The notes: a model not told the origin generated them from the letters alone. Shown: positions 21,353-35,448, numbered from the stretch's first letter. The stretch: DNA of 64,000 bases from Trinickia caryophylli (GCF_034424545.1 NZ_CP139970.1:372001-436000); one strand, 5' to 3'. Made by a program: numbers and translations.

Positions 21353-22128
21353 GAGAGAGAATCGACGTCCTGCGATTGCGGCTCGAGTTGCGCGCTCGTG
21401 CGGCCGAAACGGCGCTCGCGCCGCGCATACGACGCGATCGCATCCGAGAGCGTTTGCGCGTCGAAATCGGGCCAGAAGGTGTCGGTGAAATAAAGCTCGG
21501 TATAGGCGAGCTGCCAGAGCAGAAAATTGCTGATACGCGTTTCGCCGCCCGTGCGAATGAACAGATCGGGCTCCGGCGCGTAGGCCATGACCAGATGCTG
21601 GGCGAGCGTTTCCTCGTCGATCGTCGGCGCCCGGCCCTCGCGCGCCGCGTCTTCGACGATCTTTCGGGTGGCCTGCAGGATGTCCCAGCGGCCACCGTAA
21701 TTTGCCGCGATGGTCAGCGTGAGCCGCTCGTTGCGGGCCGTCTTCGCCTCGGCGCGGCTGATCAGATCCTGAATGCGCGAGTCGAAGCGCGAGAGATCGC
21801 CGACGACACGAAGACGGATGCCGTTCGCATGGAGCTTGCCGACCTCGCGCTCGAGCGCCGTGACGAAGAGCCGCATGAGGAAGGAGACCTCTTCGACCGG
21901 CCGCCGCCAGTTTTCGGAGCTGAACGCGAAAAGCGTCAGATATTCGACACCGGCCTTCGCGCACGCCTCGACGGCCGCGCGCACCGCATCGACGCCGCGC
22001 GTATGTCCCGCCACGCGCGGCAGGCGGCGCTGCGTCGCCCAACGGCCGTTGCCGTCCATGATGATCGCGATGTGGCGCGGGACTGCTGCGACGTCAGGCA
22101 CGCGAACGGTTGAGCTGGTGTAGGTCAT
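21346..22128 (-). CDS. uppS: Undecaprenyl diphosphate synthase (cis-prenyltransferase)
   Basis: Builds C55 undecaprenyl diphosphate, the lipid carrier for peptidoglycan and O-antigen. The 260 residues contain [12 protein letters not shown] (catalytic Asp25), [30 protein letters not shown] and the C-terminal [20 protein letters not shown] with [11 protein letters not shown]. The ATG at 22128 ([12 protein letters not shown]) was taken; an upstream in-frame ATG adds eight residues without better support. The gene is followed directly by cdsA. Confidence 0.97.
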   Translation of the reverse strand: MTYTSSTVRVPDVAAVPRHIAIIMDGNGRWATQRRLPRVAGHTRGVDAVRAAVEACAKAGVEYLTLFAFSSENWRRPVEEVSFLMRLFVTALEREVGKLHANGIRLRVVGDLSRFDSRIQDLISRAEAKTARNERLTLTIAANYGGRWDILQATRKIVEDAAREGRAPTIDEETLAQHLVMAYAPEPDLFIRTGGETRISNFLLWQLAYTELYFTDTFWPDFDAQTLSDAIASYARRERRFGRTSAQLEPQSQDVDSLSC

Positions 22129-22192
22129 GGCCGCCGGGACGAATAACTGCAAAAAACAACCGATACGAGATGATGAGTCGGACCGGGCGGCA

Positions 22193-22753
22193 TCAGACCG
22201 TCATGATCTCGGCTTCTTTCGTATGGACGAGCTTCTCGATCTCGGCGACGTATTTGTCGGTCAGCTTCTGGACTTCGTCGCCGGCACGGCGCTCGTCGTC
22301 TTCCGAGATTTCCTTGTCCTTCACGAGCTTCTTCAACTGCTCGTTCGCGTCGCGGCGCAGGTTACGCACGGCAACCTTGGCCGTTTCGCCCTCGCTCTTG
22401 ACGACCTTCGTCAATTCCTTGCGGCGCTCCTCGGTGAGGGCCGGCATCGGCACGCGGATGAGATCGCCCTGCGTAGCGGGATTGAGCCCGAGATCCGACT
22501 CGCGAATGGCCTTTTCGACGACGCCGACCATCTTCTTTTCCCACGGCTGCACGCCGATCGTGCGCGCATCGATCAGCGTCAGGTTGGCCACCTGGGAGAT
22601 GGGCACGTTCGAGCCGTAGTAGTCGACCTGGATGTGGTCGAGCAAACCCGTGTGGGCGCGCCCAGTACGAATTTTCGCCAGATCGTTCTTGAACGCCTCG
22701 ATCGAACGCTGCATCTTCTGCTCGGCGCCCTTTTTTACGTCTGCCACACTCAT
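22193..22753 (-). CDS. frr: Ribosome recycling factor
   Basis: Splits post-termination ribosomes together with EF-G. The 186 residues are the standard length (185-186). They include the starting helix [58 protein letters not shown] and [20 protein letters not shown]. It lies between pyrH and uppS, its usual place. Confidence 0.98.
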   Translation of the reverse strand: MSVADVKKGAEQKMQRSIEAFKNDLAKIRTGRAHTGLLDHIQVDYYGSNVPISQVANLTLIDARTIGVQPWEKKMVGVVEKAIRESDLGLNPATQGDLIRVPMPALTEERRKELTKVVKSEGETAKVAVRNLRRDANEQLKKLVKDKEISEDDERRAGDEVQKLTDKYVAEIEKLVHTKEAEIMTV

Positions 22754-22849
22754 TTGAACCTCCGAACCTTCATGACAGTGCGCGGGCGCCGCGCGCGGAT
22801 CGTCGGATCCTCGCCGCGTGCCGGGCGCACCCCGCGTTGAAGCGAGAGT

Positions 22850-23698
<849 letters not shown>

Positions 23699-23786
23699 CT
23701 AGGTACTTACCCTTAACCGACTTGCGACAGCCAAGGGGCGCGACGGGTGGTATTCCGCCGCGCTTGCGGTTCGATGCCGAACGCGA

Positions 23787-24668
23787 TTACTGCTGTTTGG
23801 CGGCCGCGACTTGCGCAGCCACTTCAGCCGCGAAGTCGTCCTGACGCTTTTCGATGCCTTCGCCGACCACGAAGAGCGCGAACTGCTGCACGGACGAGTT
23901 GGCCGCCTTCAGCATCTGTTCGATCGTCTGTTTGTCGTTCTTGACGAACGGTTGGTTCAACAGCGAGACCTCCTTCAGATACTTCTGCACGCTGCCGTCC
24001 ACCATCTTGGCGACGATTTCGGCGGGCTTACCCGACTCGGCGGCCTTTTGCTCGGCGATGCTGCGCTCTTTCGCGATGAGCTCGGCCGGCACGTCGCTGG
24101 CGGACACCGACACCGGCTTCATGGCGGCGATGTGCATCGCCACGTCCTTGCCGACTTGCTCGTCCGCGCCCGTGTATTCGACGAGCACGCCGATGCGCGT
24201 GCCGTGCAGATAGGCGGCAACCTTGTTTGCCGTCTCGAAGCGCACGAAGCGGCGGATCGAGAGGTTTTCGCCGATCTTGCCGACGAGCGCGAGGCGCGTC
24301 GCATCGACGGTCTGGCCGCCCAGCGACAAGGCCGAGAGGGCCGCGACGTCAGCCGGGTTTTGCGTGGCGACGAGTTCGGCCACCTGCTTGGCAAACGCGT
24401 TGAAGTCGTCGTTCTTGGCCACGAAGTCGGTTTCGCAGTTCAGCTCGACGAGCGCACCGGCATTGCCGCCGATGAACGACGCGACGACGCCTTCCGCCGT
24501 CACGCGCGAGGCCGCCTTGCTCGCCTTGTTGCCGAGCTTTACGCGCAGGAGCTCTTCGGCGCGGCCCATGTCGCCGTCGGCCTCGGTCAGCGCCTTCTTG
24601 CACTCCATCATCGGCGCGTCGGTCTTCGCGCGCAGTTCTGCCACCATGCTTGCGGTAATTGCCGCCAT
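23787..24668 (-). CDS. tsf: Translation elongation factor Ts
   Basis: Guanine nucleotide exchange factor for EF-Tu. The 293 residues begin with the UBA-like domain [20 protein letters not shown] and the signature [14 protein letters not shown]. The core has [20 protein letters not shown], and the C-terminal module includes [18 protein letters not shown]. Two ATGs are adjacent; the second (24668) is spaced correctly from AAGGAG. It follows rpsB after an intercistronic terminator-like hairpin. Confidence 0.98.
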   Translation of the reverse strand: MAAITASMVAELRAKTDAPMMECKKALTEADGDMGRAEELLRVKLGNKASKAASRVTAEGVVASFIGGNAGALVELNCETDFVAKNDDFNAFAKQVAELVATQNPADVAALSALSLGGQTVDATRLALVGKIGENLSIRRFVRFETANKVAAYLHGTRIGVLVEYTGADEQVGKDVAMHIAAMKPVSVSASDVPAELIAKERSIAEQKAAESGKPAEIVAKMVDGSVQKYLKEVSLLNQPFVKNDKQTIEQMLKAANSSVQQFALFVVGEGIEKRQDDFAAEVAAQVAAAKQQ

Positions 24669-24777
24669 CATTCGCTCCTTGAGTCTGTCTTCCATAGGCC
24701 GCCCGCATTCGATGCGAACGGCAGTCGTTCGTTCGCGCCGCACTCAAAAAATCGCGACGCACGAGCGGCCGCACCTT

Positions 24778-24811
24778 AAAAAAAGGGGGCCCTCTGGAAG
24801 CCCCCTTTTTT
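24778..24811 (-). terminator. Intercistronic terminator between rpsB and tsf
   Basis: AAAAAAAGGGGGC (24778-24790) and GCCCCCTTTTTT (24800-24811) form a GC stem flanked by A and T runs, so it is a good hairpin-plus-T-run on both strands. It lies 17 bp after the rpsB stop codon on the minus strand. tsf lies beyond it, so partial read-through presumably sets the S2 to EF-Ts ratio. Confidence 0.8.
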
Positions 24812-24828
24812 GCCGGCCGCGGGGTTGC

Positions 24829-25578
24829 TTACGCCTCCCCGTTGACCTCGACGAATTCGTCGCCATCGCCGCGCACGGCCTGAACGACTTCGTTCACGGC
24901 ATTCGCACGGCCTTCGAGGATCGCATCGGCCACGCCGGCGGCGTAGAGCGCCACCGCCTTGCTCGCGTCGTCGTTACCGGGGATCACGTAGTCGACACCC
25001 TCGGGCGAGTGGTTCGTATCGACCACCGCGATGACGGGCACGCCGAGCTTGTTCGCTTCGGTGACGGCAATCTTGTGATAGCCGACGTCGACGACGAAGA
25101 TTGCATCGGGAATGCCGCCCATGTCCTTCACGCCGCCGATCGACTTCTGCAGCTTCGCGATCTCGCGCTCGAACAGCAGCCCTTCCTTCTTGCTCATGCG
25201 CTCGAGCTCGCCCGCCTCGACCGACGCTTCCATGTCCTTCAGGCGCTTGATCGATACCTTCAGCGTCTTGAAGTTGGTCAGCATGCCGCCGAGCCAGCGC
25301 GCGTTCACGTACGGCATGCCGCAGCGCTGCGCCTCTTCGGCGATGATTTCACGCGACTGGCGCTTCGTGCCGACGAAAAGGATCGTGCCCCGATTGGCCG
25401 CCAACTGACGCACGTACTTCAGCGCGTCGTTGTACATCGGCAGCGTCTTTTCGAGGTTGATGATGTGAATCTTGTTGCGATGACCGAAGATGAAGGGGGC
25501 CATCTTCGGGTTCCAGAAGCGCGTTTGGTGACCGAAATGGACACCGGCTTCCAGCATTTGACGCATGGTGACTGCCAT
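24829..25578 (-). CDS. rpsB: 30S ribosomal protein S2 (uS2)
   Basis: Structural protein of the small subunit, 249 residues. Characteristic stretches are [60 protein letters not shown] and [20 protein letters not shown]. The start is the ATG at 25578 (MAVTMRQ), preceded by GGAG. It is the first gene of the long minus-strand series and has its own promoter and a leader of about 240 bases. Confidence 0.98.
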   Translation of the reverse strand: MAVTMRQMLEAGVHFGHQTRFWNPKMAPFIFGHRNKIHIINLEKTLPMYNDALKYVRQLAANRGTILFVGTKRQSREIIAEEAQRCGMPYVNARWLGGMLTNFKTLKVSIKRLKDMEASVEAGELERMSKKEGLLFEREIAKLQKSIGGVKDMGGIPDAIFVVDVGYHKIAVTEANKLGVPVIAVVDTNHSPEGVDYVIPGNDDASKAVALYAAGVADAILEGRANAVNEVVQAVRGDGDEFVEVNGEA

Positions 25579-25828
25579 GAAAATCTCCACGAGGGTTGGG
25601 TCTTAAGCCGGCTGCCGTACCGGCCACGCCGCTTGCACCGGAACCGGCGGTTTTCCGCCCGACACCTGTACACTGCGTGGCCCGGCACCCTGAATGCGCC
25701 GGCTCGCGAATCGGCGTGCGACAAACACTTGCGCACGCCCCTTTTAGCCGCCTGCGCGCGCCGCACACTTCGGTGCGCCCGACACCCGCGATGCAGGTGC
25801 CGAAAAAGCGGAAGACGACTAGCCCGCA

Positions 25829-25858
25829 AGTATAGCACGCAGGCATTACGGCCCTCAA
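25829..25858 (-). promoter_or_regulatory. Putative rpsB promoter
   Basis: On the minus strand TTGAGG (25853-25858) and TATACT (25829-25834) are separated by 18 bp. The transcript would carry a leader of about 240 bases before rpsB. E. coli S2 represses its own operon through such a leader; whether this one does is unknown. Confidence 0.45.
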
Positions 25859-25935
25859 GAACCCACTTCGCCGCTCGAAACGGGAATGCGGGGGTGGAAC
25901 AGGAACAGGGACGGCCCAGGGCACATCCGACGATG

Positions 25936-25970
25936 AGTGACGGGCTCAGTGACGGGCTGAGTGACGGGCA
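25936..25970. repeat. Three tandem copies of a 12-bp unit upstream of map
   Basis: AGTGACGGGCTC, AGTGACGGGCTG and AGTGACGGGCA run head to tail (the last unit is 11 bp), differing only at the end of the unit. They lie about 110 bp before the map start and 75 bp before its -10 element. They could be a protein-binding array or simple slippage. Confidence 0.7.
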
Positions 25971-26042
25971 GGCGGGTCTTCGAGGGAAACGTCGCGCCAG
26001 CCGGCAAAGGCGCCCCCCAGGCGCGCCATATGGTGCATATGG

Positions 26043-26051
26043 TGCGATAAT
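26043..26051 (+). promoter_or_regulatory. Putative extended -10 promoter of map
   Basis: TGCGATAAT matches the extended -10 form (TG, one base, then GATAAT), about 30 bp before the map ATG at 26083. No good -35 is visible, which is common for extended -10 promoters. It lies directly after two copies of ATATGGTGC (about 26027-26045). Confidence 0.35.
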
Positions 26052-26082
26052 CGCGAAATTCCACGTCTTTTGTCCCGCATCC

Positions 26083-26889
26083 ATGGCCACCACGATCAAG
26101 AACGAGCACGACATCGCCGAAATGCGCGTTGCGTGCCGTCTCGCGAGCGAAGTACTCGACTACATCACCCCGTTCGTCAAGCCGGGAGTGACGACGGCCG
26201 AGCTCGACCGGCTCTGCCACAACTACATGCTCGATGTGCAAGGGACGATTCCCGCGCCGCTCAATTACCAGCCGCCCGGCTATCCGCCGTACCCGAAGGC
26301 GACGTGCATCTCGGTCAATGACGTCATCTGCCACGGCATTCCTGGCGACAAGATCGTCAAGAACGGCGATGCGCTCAACATCGACATCACCGTCATCAAA
26401 AACGGCTACTTCGGCGACACGAGCCGCATGTTCATTGCCGGCGAGGGCTCCATTCTCGCCAAGCGGCTTGTGCAAACCACGTACGAATGCATGTGGCTCG
26501 GCATCGAGCAGGTGCGCCCCGGCGCGCGGCTCGGCGATATCGGCCACGCCATTCAGCGCCACGCGGAAGCCGCCGGCTACAGCGTCGTGCGCGAGTACTG
26601 CGGCCACGGTATCGGCACGGTCTTTCACGAAGATCCGCAGATCCTGCACTACGGGCGGCCCGGCACCGGCCTCGAACTGCAACCCGGCATGATTTTCACG
26701 ATCGAGCCGATGATCAACGCGGGCCGCCGCGAAATCCGAACGATGCCCGATCAGTGGACGGTCAAAACACGCGATCGCAGCCTTTCCGCGCAATGGGAGC
26801 ACACCGTGCTCGTGACCGAAACCGGCTTCGAAGTGCTCACCGTCTCGGCGGGTACGCCCGAACGGCCGCGCCTCGCCGTCGCGGCCTGA
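26083..26889 (+). CDS. map: Methionine aminopeptidase, type I
   Basis: Removes the initiator methionine from nascent proteins, after deformylation by Def. The 268 residues show all metal ligands: D101 and D112 in [19 protein letters not shown], the His in [17 protein letters not shown], and the two Glu residues in IFTIEPMI and [10 protein letters not shown]. The substrate-binding H84 is in CHGIPGDK. The ATG at 26083 gives the typical [17 protein letters not shown]. It diverges from rpsB, the common arrangement. Confidence 0.98.
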   Translation: MATTIKNEHDIAEMRVACRLASEVLDYITPFVKPGVTTAELDRLCHNYMLDVQGTIPAPLNYQPPGYPPYPKATCISVNDVICHGIPGDKIVKNGDALNIDITVIKNGYFGDTSRMFIAGEGSILAKRLVQTTYECMWLGIEQVRPGARLGDIGHAIQRHAEAAGYSVVREYCGHGIGTVFHEDPQILHYGRPGTGLELQPGMIFTIEPMINAGRREIRTMPDQWTVKTRDRSLSAQWEHTVLVTETGFEVLTVSAGTPERPRLAVAA

Positions 26890-26992
26890 CACCGGCCGTG
26901 CGTGCGGACTGCCATCGCGCAGGCACCCGCACGCCGTCCGCCGCGCCTTTCCTTCGCCCCGTTGCCCGACCAGCCGCACTCGAGTCGCCCCC

Positions 26993-29560
26993 ATGAGCGT
27001 ACCCGCCGCCCTGCCCGATCCCATGTCGCTCAAAGCCGATTACCGCATCGCCAAAACAGCGCTCCTCGAGCGCTTCAAGGCGGCCGGCAACGTCGATGCA
27101 GCCATGCGCGCGCTTTCGCGCACCACCGACGACGCGTTGCGCCGCGCCTGGCTCGCATGCGAGATGCCGGCAGCGCTCGCCCTCGTCGCGGTGGGCGGCT
27201 ATGGACGAGGCGAGCTCGCGCCCTTTTCCGACATCGACATCCTGGTCCTGCTGCCCGAGGCCCCTGACGCCGGGCTCGAGGCACGCATCGAGCGGTTCAT
27301 CGGCATGGCGTGGGACCTCGGGCTCGAGCTCGGCAGCAGCGTGCGCACGGTCGGCGAATGCATCGAAGAGGCCGAGCGCGACATCACCGTGCGTACCTCG
27401 CTGCTCGAGGCGCGGCGGATCACCGGCAGCACCACGCTCTTTCAGCGGTTCGCATTGCGCTTCAACGAAACGCTCGACGCCCGCGCCTTCTTTCAGGCCA
27501 AGGTCCTCGAAATGCGGCAGCGGCACGCCAAATTCCAGGATTCGCCATACAGCCTCGAGCCGAACATCAAGGAGAGCCCGGGCGGACTGCGCGACCTGCA
27601 ACTGATTCTCTGGATCGCGCGCGCAGCCGGCTTCGGCAGCAGTTGGCGCGAGCTCGACGAACGCGGGCTCATCACCGCACGCGAAGCGCGCGAGCTGCGC
27701 CGCAACGAGGGCTTTCTCAAGAGCCTGCGCGCGCGGCTTCACATCATCGCGGGCCGCCGCCAGGACGTCCTCGTGTTCGACTTGCAGACGGCGGCTGCCG
27801 AAAGCTTCGGCTATCGTTCCGACCAGGGCCGGCGCGCGAGCGAGCAGATCATGCGGCGCTATTACTGGGCAGCCAAGGCCGTCACGCAGCTCGCAACGAT
27901 CCTGATCCAGAACATCGAGGCCCAGCTCTTTCCGCGCACGAGCGGCATTACGCGCGTATTGTCCGACCGCTTCGTCGAGAAGCAGGGCATGATCGAGATC
28001 GTAAGCGACGACGCATTCGAGCGGACGCCGAGCGCGATTCTCGAAGCATTCCTGCTCTATGAAGCCACACCCGGCGTCAAGGGGCTTTCGGCCCGCACGC
28101 TGCGCGCCCTCTACAATGCGCGCGAGATCATGGATTCGCGCTGGCGCAAGGACCCCGAAAACCGGCGCCTGTTCATGGCGATTCTCAAGGAACCGCAAGG
28201 CATCACGCATGCGCTGCGGCTCATGAATCAGACGAGCGTGCTCGGCCGCTATCTGCTCAACTTCCGGCGCATCGTCGGACAGATGCAGCACGACCTCTAT
28301 CACGTCTATACCGTCGATCAGCACATCCTGATGGTGCTGCGCAATCTGCGCCGCTTCGCGCTTGCCGAGCACGCTCACGAATATCCGTTCTGCAGCCAGT
28401 TGATGGCCAATTTCGAACGGCAGTGGGTACTGTATGTCGCCGCGCTCTTTCACGACATCGCCAAGGGCCGCGGCGGCGATCACTCGACACTCGGAATGGC
28501 CGACGCCCGGCGCTTTTGCCGCGAACATGGCATTGCGGGCGACGACGCCGCGCTCGTCGTCTGGCTCGTGCAACAGCACTTGACGATGAGCCAGGTCGCA
28601 CAAAAGCAGGATACGAGCGACCCGGCCGTGATCGAGCATTTCGCCCGGCTCGTCGGCAACGAGCGGCGGCTCACGGCACTTTATCTGCTCACCGTCGCCG
28701 ATATCCGCGGCACGAGCCCGAAGGTCTGGAACACCTGGAAAGGCAAGCTGCTCGAAGACCTCTATCGCATGACGCTGGCCGTGCTCGGTGGCGCCCGGCC
28801 CGACGAGCACTCCGAGCTCAAGGTGCGCCAGGAGCAGGCGCTTGCGCTGCTGCGCCTCGAGACGGTGCCCGAAAACGCGCACCGTGCGCTCTGGGAGCAG
28901 CTCGATGTCGGCTACTTCCTTCGCCACGACGCCGCCGACATCGCCTGGCAGACGCGCGTGCTCTATCGGCACGTCGAAGCCCAAGGCCCGATCGTGCGCG
29001 CGCGGCCGTCGCCGATCGGCGAGGCATTGCAAGTACTCGTCTATGTGCGCGACCGGCCAGATCTGTTCGCCGGCATCTGCGCCTACTTCGAGCGTAACGG
29101 CCTGTCCGTGCTCGATGCGCGCATCAACACGACGCGCCACGGCTACGCGCTCGACAACTTCATCGTTGCTCATCCGGAAGGCGACGTGCAGTATCGCGAC
29201 ATCGCCAATCTGGTCGAACAACAGCTCGCTGCATGGCTTTCGTCGGGAGAACCGCTTCCCGAGCCCTCCAAGGGGCGGTTGTCGCGGCTCTCGCGCACGT
29301 TCCCTATCACGCCGCGCGTCGATTTGCGCGCCGACGAGCGCGGGCAGTACTACATCCTGTCGATTTCGGCGAATGACCGCCTGGGTCTGCTCTATTCGAT
29401 CGCCCGCGTGCTCGCCGAGCACCGTGTGGGCGTCCACGCGGCGCGCATCAATACGCTCGGCGAGCGCGTCGAGGATGTCTTCCTGCTCGACGGGCGAGGC
29501 CTGTCGGACAAGCTGCAGATTCAGCTGGAGACGGAGTTGTTGCGCGCCATCGCGCTCTGA
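26993..29560 (+). CDS. glnD: Bifunctional uridylyltransferase/uridylyl-removing enzyme GlnD
   Basis: Senses glutamine and modifies PII proteins (GlnB/GlnK) to control nitrogen assimilation. The 855 residues contain the nucleotidyltransferase motif [20 protein letters not shown] near residue 70, a GlnD-specific helical domain with [20 protein letters not shown], the HD domain for UMP removal ([17 protein letters not shown]) and two C-terminal ACT domains ([40 protein letters not shown]). It follows map after 103 bp. Confidence 0.97.
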   Translation: MSVPAALPDPMSLKADYRIAKTALLERFKAAGNVDAAMRALSRTTDDALRRAWLACEMPAALALVAVGGYGRGELAPFSDIDILVLLPEAPDAGLEARIERFIGMAWDLGLELGSSVRTVGECIEEAERDITVRTSLLEARRITGSTTLFQRFALRFNETLDARAFFQAKVLEMRQRHAKFQDSPYSLEPNIKESPGGLRDLQLILWIARAAGFGSSWRELDERGLITAREARELRRNEGFLKSLRARLHIIAGRRQDVLVFDLQTAAAESFGYRSDQGRRASEQIMRRYYWAAKAVTQLATILIQNIEAQLFPRTSGITRVLSDRFVEKQGMIEIVSDDAFERTPSAILEAFLLYEATPGVKGLSARTLRALYNAREIMDSRWRKDPENRRLFMAILKEPQGITHALRLMNQTSVLGRYLLNFRRIVGQMQHDLYHVYTVDQHILMVLRNLRRFALAEHAHEYPFCSQLMANFERQWVLYVAALFHDIAKGRGGDHSTLGMADARRFCREHGIAGDDAALVVWLVQQHLTMSQVAQKQDTSDPAVIEHFARLVGNERRLTALYLLTVADIRGTSPKVWNTWKGKLLEDLYRMTLAVLGGARPDEHSELKVRQEQALALLRLETVPENAHRALWEQLDVGYFLRHDAADIAWQTRVLYRHVEAQGPIVRARPSPIGEALQVLVYVRDRPDLFAGICAYFERNGLSVLDARINTTRHGYALDNFIVAHPEGDVQYRDIANLVEQQLAAWLSSGEPLPEPSKGRLSRLSRTFPITPRVDLRADERGQYYILSISANDRLGLLYSIARVLAEHRVGVHAARINTLGERVEDVFLLDGRGLSDKLQIQLETELLRAIAL

Positions 29561-29642
29561 GCACCTTTTATCGGGCGGACCGCGCCCCGCGCCCGGAGTG
29601 GGCCGGGCCGGCCGTACCTTTTCTTTTGCTTTTTGAATACTT

Positions 29643-31376
29643 ATGCGCGCCAAACTGACAGCCAAGCATCCACGACCGGCCTCGCCCGCTCGCGCCCCGG
29701 TCCGCCCCGGCAGCGCCTCGGCACGCAAGCCGGTACGACCGGCCGCGACCGCTCCGAAAACCGCCGGCAAACCCGCGGCACCGCGCAAGGCCGGTGGTGC
29801 GTCCGCAGGCTCGCCGAGGCCGGCGAAAGCGCCTCGCGCGTTCGAGGGTGCGGCGAAGCCGAGAGCAGCTCGCGCGTCCGAAGCGGGCGAACGGTCCAAG
29901 ACACCGCGTACCTTCGAAGGCGGAGCGAAGCCCAGAACCCCTCGCACCTCTGAAGCAGGCGAACGGTCCAGGTCTCCGCGTAGCTTCGAAGGTGGAGCAA
30001 AGCCCAGAACCCCTCGCGACTCAGAAGCAGGCGAACGGTCCAGGTCTCCGCGTACCTTCGAAGGCGCAGCGAAGCCCAGAGCCCCTCGCGCCTCCGAAGC
30101 AGGCGAACGGTCCAGGTCTCCGCGTAGCTTCGAAGGTGAAGCAAAGCGCAGAACCCCTCGCAGCGCAGAAGCAGGCGAACGGTCCAGGTCTCCGCGTAGC
30201 TTCGAAGGTGAAGCAAAGCGCAGAACCCCTCGCAGCGCAGAAGCAGGCGAACGGTCCAGGTCTCCGCGTACCTTCGAAGGCGCAGCGAAGCCTAGGGGCC
30301 CTCGCACCTCTGAAGCAGGCGAACGGTCCAGAACGCCGCGCACCTTCGAGGGTGCCACGAAGCCGAGAACGCCGCGGGCGAAGCCGGATGGCACGCCTCG
30401 GCCCGCCCGCGCCGGCGGGGCCGAGCGTGCCACGACGCGTGTGCCGGCAGCCCGCACACGCGCACCGGGCCGCGGCGCCGCAGCGGCGGACGTCTCGCGC
30501 GGCAGATCGTCTGCTCCGCGCAAGATCGCGCAGCCCGTCAAAGCATCGCGCGACCACGAGGCAGCCGTTGCCGCGCCGCGAACGGAGCATCCGGCACATG
30601 AAGCCTACGAGCCGGCTCCCGGCACGGTCCGACTCTCGAAGCGTATGTCCGAACTGGGTCTGTGCTCGCGCCGTGAGGCTGACGAGTGGATCGAGAACGG
30701 CTGGGTCAAGGTGGATGGCGAGCGCGTGGATACACTCGGTGCACGCGTGCGCCCAGAGCAGCACATCGAGGTCACGCGTGACGCCCACGCCGCGCAGGCG
30801 CGCCGCGTGACGATTCTGCTCAACAAACCGATCGGCTACGTGTCGGGTCAGGCGGAGGATGGTTACGAGCCAGCAGCGGTACTGATCACCGCAGAAAACC
30901 GCTGGGAAGACGACCGGCTGCCACAGCGCTTTTCAACGTCCCATTTGCGCACGCTCGCACCTGCTGGACGACTCGACATCGACTCCACAGGGCTGCTCGT
31001 CCTGACGCAGGACGGCCGCATCGCCAAACAGTTGATCGGCGAGCACTCGGAAATCGAAAAGGAGTATCTGGTGCGGGTCAACTACGGCGAGCGCACAACC
31101 GATATCGACCGCCACTTCCCCGCCGAAAAGCTCGCGCTGCTGCGATTCGGGCTCTCGCTCGACGGCGCCGCGCTCAAGCCGGCGAAAGTCAGCTGGCAAA
31201 ACGGCGAGCAGTTGCGCTTCGTCCTGCGAGAAGGCAAGAAACGGCAGATCCGCCGCATGTGCGAACTCGTGGGCCTGCATGTGGTGGGACTCAAGCGCGT
31301 GCGGATGGGGCGCGTGACGCTAGGCGCGCTACCGCAGGGCAAATGGCGCTACCTGCGGCCTGACGAGGCGTTCTGA
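29643..31376 (+). CDS. RsuA/RluB/RluF-family pseudouridine synthase with repetitive N-terminal tail
   Basis: Converts a uridine of rRNA to pseudouridine. The catalytic part starts near residue 330 with an S4 RNA-binding domain (RLSKRMSELGLCSRREADEW), then LLNKPIGYVSGQ and the catalytic Asp motif PAGRLDIDSTGLLVLTQDG, with REGKKRQIRRMCELVGLHVV near the end. The features lean to RluF or RluB; I do not assign which. The first ~320 residues are Pro/Ala/Arg-rich and include about 7.5 tandem copies of a 24-residue unit (separate entry). At 577 residues it is roughly twice the length of E. coli relatives. Confidence 0.92.
   Translation: MRAKLTAKHPRPASPARAPVRPGSASARKPVRPAATAPKTAGKPAAPRKAGGASAGSPRPAKAPRAFEGAAKPRAARASEAGERSKTPRTFEGGAKPRTPRTSEAGERSRSPRSFEGGAKPRTPRDSEAGERSRSPRTFEGAAKPRAPRASEAGERSRSPRSFEGEAKRRTPRSAEAGERSRSPRSFEGEAKRRTPRSAEAGERSRSPRTFEGAAKPRGPRTSEAGERSRTPRTFEGATKPRTPRAKPDGTPRPARAGGAERATTRVPAARTRAPGRGAAAADVSRGRSSAPRKIAQPVKASRDHEAAVAAPRTEHPAHEAYEPAPGTVRLSKRMSELGLCSRREADEWIENGWVKVDGERVDTLGARVRPEQHIEVTRDAHAAQARRVTILLNKPIGYVSGQAEDGYEPAAVLITAENRWEDDRLPQRFSTSHLRTLAPAGRLDIDSTGLLVLTQDGRIAKQLIGEHSEIEKEYLVRVNYGERTTDIDRHFPAEKLALLRFGLSLDGAALKPAKVSWQNGEQLRFVLREGKKRQIRRMCELVGLHVVGLKRVRMGRVTLGALPQGKWRYLRPDEAF
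29838..30376 (+). repeat. 72-bp coding tandem repeat (about 7.5 copies)
   Basis: In-frame repeats encode the unit [S/T]FEG-x-AKPRTPR-x-SEAGERS-RSPR (24 residues). Seven complete units run from 29838 to 30341, and a partial eighth continues to about 30376. Units 5 (30126-30197) and 6 (30198-30269) are identical at the DNA level, pointing to recent duplication by slippage or recombination. The encoded tail is basic, Ser/Pro-rich and probably disordered. Confidence 0.95.
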
Positions 31377-31464
31377 AGCCTGCCGATGATGGGGGCCGGC
31401 ACGCACCCGCTGACGCCGCAGGCCGCAGCCGATGCCGCGGCCGGGGCGGCCCGGCCAGCGCCGG

Positions 31465-34064
<2,600 letters not shown>

Positions 34065-34124
34065 TTATCGGATAACCCGGCCATTATCGCAGCAAGCCCC
34101 GTCAAACGGGCACGGCCGATCGGA

Positions 34125-35357
34125 TCACTGGCTGAAAAGCCGGCGCGTAGCCGGCGAGCCCGCCGGAATTCCAGCCTCCTCGAGCTTTGCGTAAAGCGTC
34201 ATCAGTTGTTTTTCGATTGCCAGCAGGGCCGCTTCCGGTAGCGGCCGGCGCTGATCGTCCACCACGCGGCCGCCGATGCGCTCGGCAAGCGACTTCGCGT
34301 AGTCGCACATGAGCCTGAATGGGAGGATGTCTTCGTCGGCAACCGGCACATCGAGGATCAGCGTAATCATCTGACCGCCCTTGTAGGTCAGATCGTCGCG
34401 CAGGAAATTCGTATCGCCGAACTGCAGCATGAACACGGGGCTTTGCCTCGCGTCGAGCTTCACGAAACGCGTACCGTCGCGCGACAGCAGCAGGCCATCT
34501 TGCGAGGCCACCGCCTGCACGTAGTTCGCGGACCACGGCGCGCCATCCGAAAGCACGTTGATCGACAGTTGCGCGTCGCATTGCGCCGCGAAGCCGTCGA
34601 GCTCCCGCGCCATCGAAACCGTTTCGAGCATGTCCGGGAATTCGGGAGCGCCATCGATCGCGTCGGCAAACTGCTGCACGCCCGAGACGAATTCCGAGAA
34701 CTCCAGCTCGTTGAGGGCGCCGCTGCGATTGGCCAGTTGCACCGCTGCGCGCAGTTCCTCGTAGCGCTGCCCCGTTTGCAGCAGCTCCCAGGACGCCGAG
34801 CCGTCCGGCTTGCCTTCGATGTAGACGGGCTTGCTGCCTGCCCGGCGCAGGCGCTGCGCGAACGGCAACGCCTTGTCGCCCGCCACCGGCCCGCCAAGCC
34901 GGATCGGCACGACACAGTCGATCCGCCGGTCGACGACGTGTGGCGGCGCCGCGGAGATGCTCGTCGCGGCCGGCGCAATCGGCTCTTGCGGCGCGGCACC
35001 CGGTTCATACCCCGCTTGCGGCTCGCCGGCCGGCGACTCGGGGAGCGTAGCCTCGGCCTGCACGTCGCCCGGCGTATCGAGCGGCGCCGCGCCTCCGAAG
35101 CTCGGTTCGACGCGCGTGTCCTCTTCCGCCCGCGACGCCTCGGCGAGCGCCGGCTCACGCCGGGCGTTCGCGCGCGCCGGCTCGATGAACGGCTGCTCCT
35201 CCTCGTGATCGTGGCGCGAAAGCGCATCGGCCGTCTCGGGCGGCATCGGCCTCGGCATCCTGCGACGCACCTTCGCGCTCTGCCATGCGTTGTAACCCAC
35301 CACGCCCGCCACTACCACGGCGCCCGCGCCGATCAATCCGAGTGTCAACTCGTCCAT
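34125..35357 (-). CDS. zipA: Cell division protein ZipA
   Basis: Tethers FtsZ to the inner membrane at the septum. The 410 residues begin with a single N-terminal membrane anchor (MDELTLGLIGAGAVVVAGVV), then a charged and Pro-rich linker (residues ~35-150). The C-terminal FtsZ-binding domain includes LPFRLMCDYAKSLAERIGGR and VVDDQRRPLPEAALLAIEKQ. The linker and overall divergence from E. coli are usual in betaproteobacteria. The position between smc and ligA is the conserved context that supports the call. Confidence 0.92.
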   Translation of the reverse strand: MDELTLGLIGAGAVVVAGVVGYNAWQSAKVRRRMPRPMPPETADALSRHDHEEEQPFIEPARANARREPALAEASRAEEDTRVEPSFGGAAPLDTPGDVQAEATLPESPAGEPQAGYEPGAAPQEPIAPAATSISAAPPHVVDRRIDCVVPIRLGGPVAGDKALPFAQRLRRAGSKPVYIEGKPDGSASWELLQTGQRYEELRAAVQLANRSGALNELEFSEFVSGVQQFADAIDGAPEFPDMLETVSMARELDGFAAQCDAQLSINVLSDGAPWSANYVQAVASQDGLLLSRDGTRFVKLDARQSPVFMLQFGDTNFLRDDLTYKGGQMITLILDVPVADEDILPFRLMCDYAKSLAERIGGRVVDDQRRPLPEAALLAIEKQLMTLYAKLEEAGIPAGSPATRRLFSQ

Positions 35358-35448
35358 GCATGCTCCATGAAGCCCGTTCTTCTGTCTGCGTATTGCGATT
35401 GCCGGCATGCCGGCGCGCCTCGCGCGCAACCGGCCCGCCTCCGCTCGC

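Larger units (their letters stand above)
25579..26082. other. rpsB/map divergent intergenic region
   Basis: About 500 bp without a convincing gene. It holds the rpsB promoter and leader, an extended -10 element for map, and a short tandem repeat at 25936-25970 (separate entries). A 79-codon open frame at 25596-25835 has no ribosome-binding site or recognisable protein features. Confidence 0.6.

Noticed and set aside
25596..25835. A 79-codon plus-strand frame in the rpsB/map gap
   Set aside because: Pro/Arg-rich, without a ribosome-binding site, and it lies over the rpsB leader and promoter.
26837..30541. A 1234-codon open frame antisense to glnD and the pseudouridine synthase gene
   Set aside because: It mirrors two clear genes on the other strand. 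Its apparent repeats are the reverse reading of the 72-bp array. Such frames are common in GC-rich DNA.
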